DNA of 64,000 nt from Hofstenia miamia. Taxonomy: Eukaryota; Xenacoelomorpha; Acoela. Every line of letters begins with the position of its first letter. Positions within the stretch are counted from its first letter, which is position 1. This document shows positions 12,180 through 22,336 of the stretch, one piece after another. A model generated the notes under the pieces. That model was not told the origin of the DNA and searched no databases. It saw nothing but the letters and a program-made list of their open reading frames with translations. The position numbers and the translations under genes are program-made. Location: positions 4,208,146 to 4,272,145 of the forward strand of contig SCFE01000001.1 in assembly GCA_004352715.1 (NCBI GenBank), given 5' to 3'.

Positions 12180-13096
12180 AAGAATTGGCAGCTTTTAGAT
12201 AGGAGGTGACATTCTGAATTCGAAATGAAGAGTGAGAAATTAGGCGAGGGTGGAAGAATCCTTTTAGGACGAAAGTGATATGAGCAATTCCTTGAAGAGA
12301 TAAGTGGATTCCATCACGGGCAAAGAGGTTCGAGTTGATACATCATGGTGAATTCAGAATGATTTTGAAGACTGGAATAACATTGAATTTATTAGTAAAG
12401 AGACGTTCATTAAATCTAGTGATGACATGTTTCTTCTGTAGAGCAGAATGTTTACAGACTGGAGTAATTTCTAGGAAATAGATGCGCGGAGTGACTTTTC
12501 GATGGATTAAGGATACAAGATGATTGATGTTCTGTTGAAATTGTTTGATGTCGGTAGATTTGAGTGCATCAATCAGGCCTGTATTTATGAAGACGGAGTT
12601 GATGTGCGTTGTAGGATAATTCTGGATCTTCTGAGAGAGTTGATGAGAGTTTTGACCGGGATATGAGTGAATTGTTCTGTTTGATTTGAAAAAAGATTGT
12701 GAGAACGGACATACTTCAAGATACTGCTTCCAATGATGAAAGAGGTAGTTCCGGGCTTGATAGATTTTACAGATAAACGAGGCTTGAGATAGGTGTGCTG
12801 TTGACAGACATTTTGAGGTTGAGGCGAACGATTTTCTGGATGATATCGTCTGAAAGATTCATATCGATGAGGAGAAGGTGAAGGCGATCTGGAGTTTTTT
12901 ACATTAAGAGGAGTGTATGATGGAGTATCTTCTGAGAATGGTGAATGAGTAGGACTAGTGGCAGAGCCTGATGTAGAACTGAGAGATTTTTGAAAAGGAG
13001 CAGGAGAGCTTCAGCGGGGTTTTCTTTATTAAGACGAGAGAAGAGTTGATGAATCGGCGTTTTCTTTTTATCTTTTATAAAAGCATTTGCCAGCAA
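12180..13096 (-). pseudogene. Non-LTR ORF1 with SGNH-esterase-like domain, frameshifted
   Basis: The N-terminal piece (13096-12899) starts at a Met and is polar. The next frame contains TSFIIGSSILKYVRS (GSS codons at 12723-12731), matching block I of SGNH hydrolases (G-D/S-S, nucleophile Ser). Further on come INSVFINTGLIDAL (block III-like, where GxND is usual, here degraded to TGLID) and FARDGIHLSLQGI near 12,300 (block V DxxH). Esterase-type ORF1 proteins are known in CR1-group elements, where they are thought to aid membrane or RNP interaction. Ser and Asp/His blocks are visible, but the frame is broken. Confidence 0.7.
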
Positions 13097-13100
13097 ACAC

Positions 13101-13370
13101 GTTCGAAATTATTGCTTCACGGAGCGAAAGCGAGATCCGAACGTCTGGGAACTCCTGAAACCCAATACTTCAATTCAAATGGAATATATCTTGTGAGCAA
13201 GACTTCATGTCCTAAACATCATTCATAATAATGCGAAGGGTTCTTACAATCCCATCAAGTGTTACTAATGCAAAGACTTCCAAATCCGATATTCAGTCCA
13301 AAAAGTGATTTATTAAAAATGCAATCAGTGGGTACAGTGTTCTTGTTCTCTTAATGAAATTAATTTTAAT
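13101..13370. other. Spacer between retrotransposon and duplicated gene block
   Basis: It may include the 5' UTR of the minus-strand retrotransposon. No other feature is seen. Confidence 0.35.
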
Positions 13371-14468
13371 CAATTCTAAACACCTTTAAATTTACTCAGA
13401 ACATCTTTATTTTTCAGTTTTTAGCATTTTTTGTTAAGCATATTGCTAACAAGATATGTTAATGAAAAAATAGCAACTTTTTATTAACTCATTTCCAAAA
13501 ATTTAGGTTACTTGAAGGGTAAATAGTTTTGTTTCTTAGAAATATTAGTATTTATCGGTCGACTGTTGGTGATACATACAGAATGCAAACCTCTAAAGAG
13601 AAGTTTACTATCCTTGTGATATTTTTCATAGATTTTGCATTTCTTTGAATTTCATGCATTTTTTATTGGATTGTACAATTCCATGTTCAAATATTTTCTG
13701 TAATTACATTGTTCTGGTAATATCTCTGCACCACTAGTATGATAATCATGTATTTACTAAGTCAATAGTTTTATTTTGATGCATGTAAGCACACATGTGG
13801 GTGAGCACCATTGCAATTAGTCTTTCATTGCTCATAACATGCCTACTATATGTAGTTTGTTCTGATATTTATTATTATTTTTATTTTGGATTTTTGACAT
13901 ACCATGTGATTTCATTTCTTCGAAGGATATTCCGGCTAATAAGTTACATCTATTGGACACGAATTGGATTTAAAAGCATTGACTGGAAAAGACAAGGTCA
14001 ATGGGCCGTTGTGACTGGTGCAACAAACGGCATTGGTAAGTGCTACGCTCAGCAATTAGCAGAAAAAAGGTTTGATATCGTGCTGATAAGCAGAAATGAG
14101 GAAAGGCTAGAAAAAACCGCGCATGAAATCGAAGAGAACTATGGAGTCAAAGTAAAAAGTATTGCAGTAGATTTAAGCAATTTTGCCGCATACAACATTA
14201 TAAACTCCGAGTTAAAAATGTTAGATATTGGTGTGTTGGTAAACAATGTTGGTTCGCCTAATTTTCATCCAGATTTCTATTCGAAGTTCGGGGGCAATAC
14301 TCAAGCTAATTTACTTAACATTAACTCATTAACAGTTTTAAGAATGACCTCTATTTGTCTTCCAATGATGAAAGAAAAAGATAAGGGCATTATCATTAAC
14401 ATTAGCTCAATTGCAGGTGACAGACCAAGTGCGTTCATTTCAATGTATAGTGCCACGAAGTACTATAT
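13371..14468. repeat. Exact duplicate block A, copy 1 (ends at a single N)
   Basis: These 1,098 bases match 14470-15567 at a constant offset of 1,099, with no difference seen by eye. The copy stops at the single N at 14469, mid-gene. A perfect repeat hinged on one placeholder base, in non-coding and coding DNA alike, looks like two overlapping contigs joined end to end, not a biological tandem duplication. Confidence 0.85.
13795..14468 (+). pseudogene. Truncated copy of the HSD17B12-like gene (probable assembly duplicate)
   Basis: It encodes the first 224 residues of the same protein as 14894-15925, including TGATNGIG and YSATK, then runs into the N at 14469. No promoter difference, mutation or independent 3' end is seen. 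It should not be counted as a second gene without confirmation. Confidence 0.8.
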
Positions 14469-14469
14469 N

Positions 14470-15567
14470 CAATTCTAAACACCTTTAAATTTACTCAGAA
14501 CATCTTTATTTTTCAGTTTTTAGCATTTTTTGTTAAGCATATTGCTAACAAGATATGTTAATGAAAAAATAGCAACTTTTTATTAACTCATTTCCAAAAA
14601 TTTAGGTTACTTGAAGGGTAAATAGTTTTGTTTCTTAGAAATATTAGTATTTATCGGTCGACTGTTGGTGATACATACAGAATGCAAACCTCTAAAGAGA
14701 AGTTTACTATCCTTGTGATATTTTTCATAGATTTTGCATTTCTTTGAATTTCATGCATTTTTTATTGGATTGTACAATTCCATGTTCAAATATTTTCTGT
14801 AATTACATTGTTCTGGTAATATCTCTGCACCACTAGTATGATAATCATGTATTTACTAAGTCAATAGTTTTATTTTGATGCATGTAAGCACACATGTGGG
14901 TGAGCACCATTGCAATTAGTCTTTCATTGCTCATAACATGCCTACTATATGTAGTTTGTTCTGATATTTATTATTATTTTTATTTTGGATTTTTGACATA
15001 CCATGTGATTTCATTTCTTCGAAGGATATTCCGGCTAATAAGTTACATCTATTGGACACGAATTGGATTTAAAAGCATTGACTGGAAAAGACAAGGTCAA
15101 TGGGCCGTTGTGACTGGTGCAACAAACGGCATTGGTAAGTGCTACGCTCAGCAATTAGCAGAAAAAAGGTTTGATATCGTGCTGATAAGCAGAAATGAGG
15201 AAAGGCTAGAAAAAACCGCGCATGAAATCGAAGAGAACTATGGAGTCAAAGTAAAAAGTATTGCAGTAGATTTAAGCAATTTTGCCGCATACAACATTAT
15301 AAACTCCGAGTTAAAAATGTTAGATATTGGTGTGTTGGTAAACAATGTTGGTTCGCCTAATTTTCATCCAGATTTCTATTCGAAGTTCGGGGGCAATACT
15401 CAAGCTAATTTACTTAACATTAACTCATTAACAGTTTTAAGAATGACCTCTATTTGTCTTCCAATGATGAAAGAAAAAGATAAGGGCATTATCATTAACA
15501 TTAGCTCAATTGCAGGTGACAGACCAAGTGCGTTCATTTCAATGTATAGTGCCACGAAGTACTATAT
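14470..15567. repeat. Exact duplicate block A, copy 2
   Basis: Second copy of 13371-14468. The sequence continues without a break into the rest of the gene, so this copy is the intact one. Confidence 0.85.
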
Positions 15568-15925
15568 GAACATGTTTTCATTTGCTTTACGTGATGAACT
15601 CAAGGATTCCAATGTACATATTTGTCTCATTTCTCCAAACTATGTTGCAACTAATTTGGTTCAAACAAAGCCAAATTTTTGGATTCCTTCTGCAGTTGAT
15701 TACGTTACCTCTGCAATAAAAATGACACAGTCGTCTGTTCGTAAGTCTTCTGGATGTCTTTCTCATGAAATCATTCATCTAGCTTGCGTAATGTTTCCAG
15801 AATCTTACATTTGTAAAACCACTTTCAATTATTTTGATAAAATGAGGCGGTATGCTCTAAAATGTAAAGAAGATGGCAAGAATTTTGAAAGTCCTCTAGT
15901 ATATGTGGAATACCAAAAACTTTAA
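14894..15925 (+). CDS. HSD17B12-like: Very-long-chain 3-oxoacyl-CoA reductase / 17-beta-hydroxysteroid dehydrogenase 12-like SDR
   Basis: The 343-residue single-exon protein belongs to the classical short-chain dehydrogenase family. Residues 5-45 are hydrophobic (ER membrane anchor). TGATNGIG (74-81) is the Rossmann nucleotide-binding motif, and SRNEERL (99-105) follows beta-2, with R100 favouring NADPH. NNVG is at 150-153. The catalytic Ser is in INISSIAG (about 204-205), and Tyr218-x3-Lys222 is YSATK. ISPNYVATN (246-254) matches the ISPxxVxT block. In animals HSD17B12/LET-767 reduces 3-ketoacyl-CoA in ER fatty-acid elongation and can act on steroids. All catalytic residues are present and length is normal. 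Vertebrate orthologues have many introns, so the lack of any intron may mean a retrocopy or an intron-poor lineage. A related 17-beta-HSD3-type function cannot be excluded. Confidence 0.9.
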   Translation: MWVSTIAISLSLLITCLLYVVCSDIYYYFYFGFLTYHVISFLRRIFRLISYIYWTRIGFKSIDWKRQGQWAVVTGATNGIGKCYAQQLAEKRFDIVLISRNEERLEKTAHEIEENYGVKVKSIAVDLSNFAAYNIINSELKMLDIGVLVNNVGSPNFHPDFYSKFGGNTQANLLNINSLTVLRMTSICLPMMKEKDKGIIINISSIAGDRPSAFISMYSATKYYMNMFSFALRDELKDSNVHICLISPNYVATNLVQTKPNFWIPSAVDYVTSAIKMTQSSVRKSSGCLSHEIIHLACVMFPESYICKTTFNYFDKMRRYALKCKEDGKNFESPLVYVEYQKL

Positions 15926-16203
15926 TGTATCTAACCTTTTAGCTCCTTAAAATGAATGAATTTCATAATTTGAAAGTTTGGCAGTTAGTAAATATTTTTG
16001 CCTGTAAATATCAGAAAAAGCTTTAACACATCAATGTCAAATTGCTAAATTTGAAAATGTTTGCTATATTGTGTGCAGGAAGCACGAATATTTATTTACA
16101 AATAATGAAATTGGTGATAAAATTTTCATTTCTAATTTAACAATAATCTGAGTAAATAAGCACTTCACATCTGTATCGAATACAAAAGAATATATATTGT
16201 ATA

Positions 16204-16209
16204 AATAAA
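16204..16209 (+). terminator. Candidate poly(A) signal for the SDR gene
   Basis: AATAAA about 280 bases after the stop codon at 15925. In AT-rich DNA this hexamer is frequent, so the assignment rests on position only. Confidence 0.35.
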
Positions 16210-17020
16210 TTTCAAAAATTATGTTATTTATATGTTTAATAACACTTAAAGTATGCTAATAATCTCAATAATACAAATTATTTTTAATGTTATGACACTA
16301 ATTTGAGATGTTCTTCTTTTAAAAAATATCAAATGCACTAATAGCAGTTTGCAATCCCAAGATCAACTTGATCTTCAACAATTTCGTGATTACTATAATT
16401 GATAAAAATAATAGTGCACTAATTCGTTTACTTTACATAATATAAATATATTATAATTAAGCACTTCATATTGAATTTCAATCAAAATTTATATTTACAA
16501 TTCAAACTAATTTGTCTTCATCGAGAATCTTAATGCATTTAACTGACCTGTTGAACTGACTGATTGAATAACCAAACCGGTGTTCAGGTATTCTCCGAAT
16601 TTTACGATAGTAGATATTTTCTCATACAATAAAAGTGATACACGACTTTCATAAATGTATGATAAACCTAAATTTTTTCAGGTATTTTCTCCTAATAATG
16701 GAAGAAAAAATGTTTTCATTGCAAGCGGCATCAAGCGGTTTCTTGTGGGATTGACTATTACAGACAGAAGAAGCCATCTAACTGCAGTTAGTTTAAATGC
16801 ACCTGAAATTTTGTATTCTTAAATTAAACAACAATAATGTTTTTAGTTCTTATTTATTTGTTTGGATTAAACTCCGATTCGTTTCGAATCCAAAAATCAT
16901 TTTTTTTAAAATTTTGGACCAGATCAGTTCCGGATTTTAAAGTTTCCATTTAAATGTAAATTACCACATTTTTGAAAGCTTATGGATAGAAATAAAATTA
17001 ACCAAGATATGTATTTAATT
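16210..17020. other. AT-rich intergenic DNA
   Basis: No gene seen. A patch at about 16,870-16,935 carries GATTCG / GAATCC / GATCAG words like those near the ends of the 28.6-kb hAT element, but has no clear ends. Confidence 0.35.
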
Positions 17021-17360
17021 AACCGTAAACAGCCTAGTGTCCTTTTTAAAGGACAAACCATTTTCCCGCATTTAGAAAGAATTTTCACTAAGTCTATTTC
17101 AAAACTTGAAAATATTGAGGGATGGGTAGGTCTATTGGATCATACTTTAATGCAATGTTGAAAATTTCTATTAAATTGTAATGCCGTGGCAGAAGTTGTT
17201 GAAAAATTTACAAGTTTTCTTTGAAAATTTCAAATTTTTGAAAAAGATTTAAATTATCTCCACATTCCTAGTGTTAGTGTATTTTGGTTTTGAGCCCATG
17301 ACGGCAAAAAAGAACTTTGACTGTTTCTTAATATGTGCAAAGATATTCAAAACCCATTGA
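17021..17360 (+). repeat. Diverged repeat pair C, copy 1 (coding-like)
   Basis: It aligns by eye with 18349-18680 in the same orientation with substitutions and small indels. In the plus frame it reads PSVLFKGQTIFPHLERIFTK then KLENIEGWVGLLDHTLMQC. Copy 2 reads PGVLLEGQIVFPHF, and after a shift KFENREAWMHLLVNVLE. Many differences are conservative at protein level, so both may descend from one exon of a gene I do not recognise, now broken in each copy. Confidence 0.45.
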
Positions 17361-17880
17361 GGCGTGCCGTGCGCAAAGTCAGAGTTCGCGGGGTGTTTCA
17401 GATTTAGCACAGCACTATTAGTTTTTGAGCTATATAAGCGTTTAATATTTTTTATAGGATCATGAAATTTTTTCAAAAATTTCCTGGCTGTTTAAGATTA
17501 ACATAAGCTATTGTAATAAAAAGCAAGGCTTTATTAAACTTCAACAAATGTTACAAAAAAATTTCCATGACATAGAATGAAAGGAAAAATTGCATAATAA
17601 TGTGGGAGAATATAACCAACACTATTTAAGCAAAATGAATTTAATATATATTTTTAACATTTAGACAAACGTATTATACGCTCGTAGGTATTGTTTTTAC
17701 AATTATAAACGAATTCCTACAATTGTAGAAGAAAAAATACACAATGTTATTCAAATTCAAAATTTTTTATTGAGAACTACAATGAATTTTAAAAACGATA
17801 TTCAGTAAATAACATTAACTTACTAAATTTACTAAATGTATTTTTTGGAATTGCAGTTTAGGGGCCCACCACACCCCCAT

Positions 17881-17895
17881 CTGCATCCGCCATTG
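17881..17895. mobile_element. Right-end remnant of a hAT-type MITE
   Basis: CTGCATCCGCCATTG closely resembles the right end at 44187-44201 (CTGCATCCGCCCTTG) and is the inverse of the CAGGGGCGGATACAG-type left end at 33493. It is preceded by C-runs as in the other copies. No matching left end was found nearby. Confidence 0.4.
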
Positions 17896-18021
17896 ATATA
17901 ATACTTGGGCGAAATTTATTGACCATATAATGAATTCTAATAATGTAGGTGTTATAATGTCGTTTCTTATCAATATCTAAATAACAATATTAAAGTGTAA
18001 TCTCCAAGTAGTTATCAATTA

Positions 18022-18049
18022 ATATATATATATATATATATATATATAA
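18022..18049. repeat. (TA)n microsatellite
   Basis: Pure TA run of about 28 bases. Similar runs lie at 18714-18748, 24161-24190, 53401-53430 and elsewhere in the window. Confidence 0.9.
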
Positions 18050-18348
18050 TAAACAACACAAAGTACAGAATAACACGACTCCATTGATTTTTCTTCTATT
18101 CAACCCTATCTTTTAGACAGTACGGATAATCGAATTCCAGATAATTAAGATTCACTGTAAAATGATTACCACGTTTTAAATTCCAATATAAGGCATTTAC
18201 CGAAAAAATTTACAAATGACCAATATATGTGTAATAACAATTACAAACGGCAGATTTTAATAAATAACTAACAACTATATAGTAAAATTACAAACGGCCA
18301 ATATATATATATATTTTTTCATCAAATATTCTTAAGTCGAATATGATT

Positions 18349-18680
18349 AAACCTTAGGCAACCTGGTGTTCTTTTAGAAGGACAAATCGTTTTTCCACAT
18401 TTCAAAGAATTATCACCAAGCCCATTGGGAAATTTGAAAATCGCGAGGCATGGATGCATCTATTGGTGAATGTGCTTGAATGTAATTCTAAAATTTGTAC
18501 TAAAGTATATTACACTACCCAAAGTATTTGAAAAGATTAACTTCTTTTCATTTTCCTTCTTTTAGGTTTTTCAATGCTCTTCATTGTTCAGGTAAATATA
18601 GATCTTAGGGCCCATGCCATCAACAACGGACTTTAACTCTTTCTCTATATGCAGCTAGATATCCCAAACCATTTTTTATC
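18349..18680 (+). repeat. Diverged repeat pair C, copy 2
   Basis: Partner of 17021-17360, and further decayed. The shared text ends in a region reading GCCCATG and CAAACCATT in this copy versus GCCCATGACGG and AAACCCATTGAGG in copy 1. Confidence 0.45.
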
Positions 18681-18710
18681 GCAGTATTTATAAATATTTA
18701 AATAAATAAG

Positions 18711-18748
<38 letters not shown>

Positions 18749-18751
<3 letters not shown>

Positions 18752-18881
18752 TGACGGAAAAAAGTTTGTTGCATAACCTTGGTTTCTAGTATTTTTCTGA
18801 GCAACAAAAAGTCAACCAATTGTTGAGAGTTAGTTTATAGCGTTTATTTTAACAATTATTCCCAACTTTTCCTCAGCACTG
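18749..18881. mobile_element. Short Tc1/mariner-type MITE
   Basis: 133 bp flanked by TA on both sides. The left end CAGTGACGGAAAAAAGTTTG and the reverse complement of the right end, CAGTGCTGAGGAAAAGTTGG, are imperfect inverted repeats of the Tc1/mariner style. It sits at the edge of a (TA)n run, a natural target for TA-specific insertion. There is no coding capacity. Confidence 0.6.
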
Positions 18882-19043
18882 TATATGAATATATATATTT
18901 CAAGTATTTTACAAATGTAAAAATGCTAATAAAAATTTTGGATTTTGTTTATCTTGATTCAACGTTCGCGAGTAATATGAATTCAATATAGACTTTTCAA
19001 TTGATGCCGGAGCATTTCAAAATATACGATTCTTAATGGTCAN

Positions 19044-19074
<31 letters not shown>
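19044..19074. repeat. (TA)n microsatellite after a single N
   Basis: A TA run that begins directly after a lone N at 19043. The placeholder again marks an uncertain assembly join; no large duplication flanks this one by eye. Confidence 0.8.
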
Positions 19075-19079
<5 letters not shown>

Positions 19080-19527
19080 GCGGGCAACTTAATTAATATT
19101 ATATATTCAATTAAACTCGGGATATTGAAAAATATTCACGCATAATGTAACTAATATGTTTATTTATAATTATGTTTCCATAATGGATATTACATCATAT
19201 AAAAAATCTGCATTTACATTTGTTATGTTTAATGATAAAAATATTTTTTGAATAATGGAAATAATATATTTTCAAATATTAATACTCTTTGCTTGCACCG
19301 ACTATCCTATCATAAAATTTACCATATTCTAAGCAAAAAGCAGATCCTTTCAAAGATTTCAAGATGTCAAAAGAAAATGTTTTCAAATCTATTAAATGCA
19401 CTTTGAGGTTTTGTAACTAAACCAGTCTTTACAAGACACCATTGAACATCATTGACTGAAAATTTATGTCTATTCGCATTAGCATGATACCAGTACACTT
19501 TTCCTATGCTCTCGCTATTTATTAATT

Positions 19528-20000
19528 ATGCAGTGCATTCAATTATGTCAGCCAATAATAAAATTGAATATTCACTTGCTGTTGCGAATATTTGGCACAG
19601 TCATATTTAACAAAATCTTAGAGTTACTTGCAACATTACTAGTTATGAAGCGAATTACATGCTGTTTTCGCATTCGAAAAGAAATCCCAAAATATTCTGA
19701 AAAAAGCAACCCCACAGACATACGCATGTGTGTTGCCCTACATCCATACTCGGCTAGCGATAACAGTGAATTAAGCTTTGTGATCGGAGATGAGTTTAAG
19801 GTCATAGATGGTGGCCCTAAGAAATTGTGGTGGTATGTTCAAAATAACGAAGAGAAGTACGGACTCATACCCTCCAATTATGTTGAATTGTGTAAGTCAG
19901 AACCAAGTATTTTAAGTCGAGATGAGGCTAGTTCCCTTTTGGATGGCAAATTTATTGAACCTGGAACTTTTCTCATCCGTCGAAGTCCGAATACTAACGG
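19528..20000 (+). CDS. Src-like pseudokinase gene, exon with SH3 and first half of SH2
   Basis: Residues 68-121 are an SH3 domain: VALHPYSA (ALYDY-like), ELSF, the WW pair at 101-102, and GLIPSNYVEL. The SH2 domain starts at about 125; its first Trp is missing, but LSRDEASSLL and GTFLIRRS (FLVRES-like, phosphotyrosine-binding Arg151) are present. The exon ends at 20000 with GT-AAGG as donor, phase 2, and joins 21334 to give a Gly codon. Translation may start at 19528 or, more like Src-family size, at the Met at 19645 (MKRITCCF, whose two Cys could be palmitoylated; there is no Gly2 for myristate). Alternatively CAG at 19531-19533, after a pyrimidine-rich stretch, is an acceptor and an earlier exon exists. 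Confidence 0.85.
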
Positions 20001-21333
20001 GTAAGGCCTTAATTTTGTATTCATTCCAAGCATTCATCATTCATATTGTACTAATGTGATCAAATTATTTCTACATCTATACTATATTATTCAACTGCAT
20101 AAAAAGTGTGATATTAGCCCAATAAGCATTTTTCAATGTTGAAGATTTCAGTGGTGCATATAGATTATATTGAGGTTTATGTATGCTTTTTGTTCAAATG
20201 AATTTGCAGTAAAATTGCACCATGAATTGAGACTCAACTGAAATTTGTCAAAATATCTTTGATAAGCCACATCAACATTCAGCTAAATGATTATAAAAAT
20301 ATTATCAAAATTATTAAAAGCGAGCTTATTGATTGGATCAGATTATCATATACTATCTCGGAATACTAGCTGAAATGCCTTGTTTCCAAATGACAGAGCA
20401 CAACATTTGACCTCCTCAATGCCAGCTTGTTTCATGTCACATGCAGTTGTAATATTAATTGATTGCCTTAACTGTGAAGAACGATAAGTGAAGTAAAAGA
20501 TGCTACGATCACTCTAATATTTTCATGTATCATCTGATATAATTGCTAACCTAAAAATCATTCTATTTCAATCTATCCAGATCTTTTCAAAATCACTAGC
20601 AAGTTTAAATTTCATACTTTGTTTGACTAATCTTTGACTCAATCGCTAAGAAAACAATTACTAGGTACTTTTTAAACTATGGTGCAGCTAGGTCATACTT
20701 CTAGAATTCAAATTTCGTCTGAATTCAAATAGAGAATAGATCCATTAGCTATCAGAATCATTGGATAAAAATTCTGTCTAAAGATACTTCTTTGAACGTA
20801 GAAGATAGTCAGGAATATGATTAAGAAACATACCGTTCTTCCTTAGGACCCTGTGATATTCTTACAAATGTTTTTTTTAAGTTTAAATAATGGAAACGCA
20901 CGAATGAGTGAACGTCTCTGTGCTGATAATAAATATAATGAAGAAAATGACATGAAAATCTCAAAATCTACAATCAATGTCCCACGCGTCAATTAAAACT
21001 CAAACATATTTTAGACATTCAATTTTATTCATGTTTATCACACAGTTCACTTTTCAAACAAAAGTGTTATTAGATAATAAAATTTTTGTGCAATCAAGCC
21101 GTCATTTGGAGCTAACCTTACCTATACCAAAATAATTTAAAATACAATAAAACGTTGAATAAATTTTGTAAATTTGGAGCAATGTTAGCTTATGTAAAAT
21201 TTATCATGAAAAGCGTCTTTCCCTTTCTGAAGCGAAGCGAACCTTAAAAAATGGCCCAAGTTCTTTACGGTTTGCCCAGCTATTCGACGACCTTTACTTA
21301 TTAAATTATTACAATATAATGCACATTATTTAG
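20001..21333 (+). other. Intron of the Src-like gene
   Basis: 1,333 bases, GTAAGG donor, TTATTTAG acceptor. Removing it restores a continuous SH2 domain (GTFLIRRSPNTNG then LVLSMRTYANDEVVHYKI). AT-rich, with no element recognised inside. Confidence 0.85.
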
Positions 21334-22336
21334 ATTGGTTCTGTCAATGAGAACGTATGCAAATGACGAAGTTGTTCACTACAAAATCAATAATGAACAG
21401 GGGTTGTATAGCATACATAGTTCTAGAAAATTCAGCAATTTAAATCAACTAATAATTTTCTACAGACAGAACGAAGAGTTCATTGCTTGTAAACTTTATG
21501 TACAATTTTCTGACCGTTGTGAAGAATCCAATAAACAAAAATCAGACCAACTCAAAGCGTATGAAATTAATCGCAACGACATCTCTTTTAGTGATGATTA
21601 TATTGAAAATGGAATAAGTTTTGGGTTCGTAAATGATACGCGAGTAGAACTTAGACAACAGTCTTCTCAAGGAACACTAATCAAAATGGCTACCATAATG
21701 AAGGACTTACGAAATAAACATGTTGTATCTTTATATGGAATTGTATCCATATCATCACCATTTTACTTAATTACAGAATGCATGCAAAATGGAAATCTGT
21801 TGAACTATATTAAAACCCAGCTACACAACAAGCACATTGCAGAAATTTTAAAATTAGCAGTAGAGGTTCTTCACGGTCTTGTGTTTCTAGAAAGCAAGGG
21901 CATCGTTCACGGAGGGGTAAAGGCCGAAAACATTGAACTGGATGAGTTCAATCGATGTAAACTATCAGGATTTGATAATGCTAAATTGGAAAAAGAGCGT
22001 TCTTTTTATCAACTAACAGATAACCTTATTCGTTGGGCAGCACCAGAAGTATTACAAGGCAAGCAGTTATCACATAAAACAGATGTATGGGCTTTTGGAA
22101 TCCTCTTGGTTGAGTTTGTTACTCGTGGAGAAACTCCATTCTCCTCTCTGACTAACAATATAGTGAAAGCAAATACTCTAAAAGGAATTGTACATGAAAA
22201 ACCAAAAAACTGTCCTAATGAAATCTATGATGTCATGCTATTATGCTGGAAGTTGTCTGCGCAAGAAAGATACACATTTGAATCGTTAAAAAGTCTATTC
22301 ACAGATTTCAGTGGTGACAACTCAAACTACAGCTAG
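21334..22336 (+). CDS. Src-like pseudokinase gene, exon with rest of SH2 and kinase-like domain
   Basis: With the first exon this gives 491 residues (452 from the internal Met), the usual Csk/Src size. The SH2 ends with VVHYKI, GLYSIHSSRKFSNLNQLIIF. Kinase landmarks (total numbering): the Gly-rich loop is absent; the VAIK Lys is Arg265; the alpha-C Glu is Met276; HRD is HGG at 350-352, so the catalytic Asp is Gly; Asn357 is kept; DFG is GFD at 370-372. The fold residues are kept: gatekeeper Thr in YLITECM, WAAPEVL, TDVWAFGILLVEFVTRGETPF (split here as TDVWAFG and ILLVEFVTRG), CW near the end, and ERYTF. An activation-loop Tyr383 and a Tyr in the short tail (NSNYS) remain. Catalysis is therefore very unlikely, while phosphotyrosine and proline-motif binding should persist: an adaptor or allosteric regulator of tyrosine-kinase signalling is inferred. 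The frame is fully open, so it is not an ordinary pseudogene. Confidence 0.88.

Larger units (their letters stand above)
8990..13100 (-). mobile_element. CR1/L2-like non-LTR retrotransposon, near full length but inactivated
   Basis: The order on the minus strand is ORF1 with an SGNH esterase-like domain (13.1-12.2 kb), a short spacer, then ORF2 with a 2A-like leader, AP-endonuclease and reverse transcriptase (12.17-9.1 kb), then a 3' UTR with a poly(A) signal (TTTATT on the plus strand at 9006-9011). An esterase ORF1 plus endonuclease-RT ORF2 is the known arrangement of CR1-group elements. Exact ends and target-site duplication were not found. Frameshifts and stops indicate a dead copy, although several catalytic blocks are intact, so it is not very old. 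Confidence 0.75.

Noticed and set aside
15587-15778. Minus-strand frame inside the SDR gene
   Set aside because: Antisense shadow of a strongly supported coding sequence.
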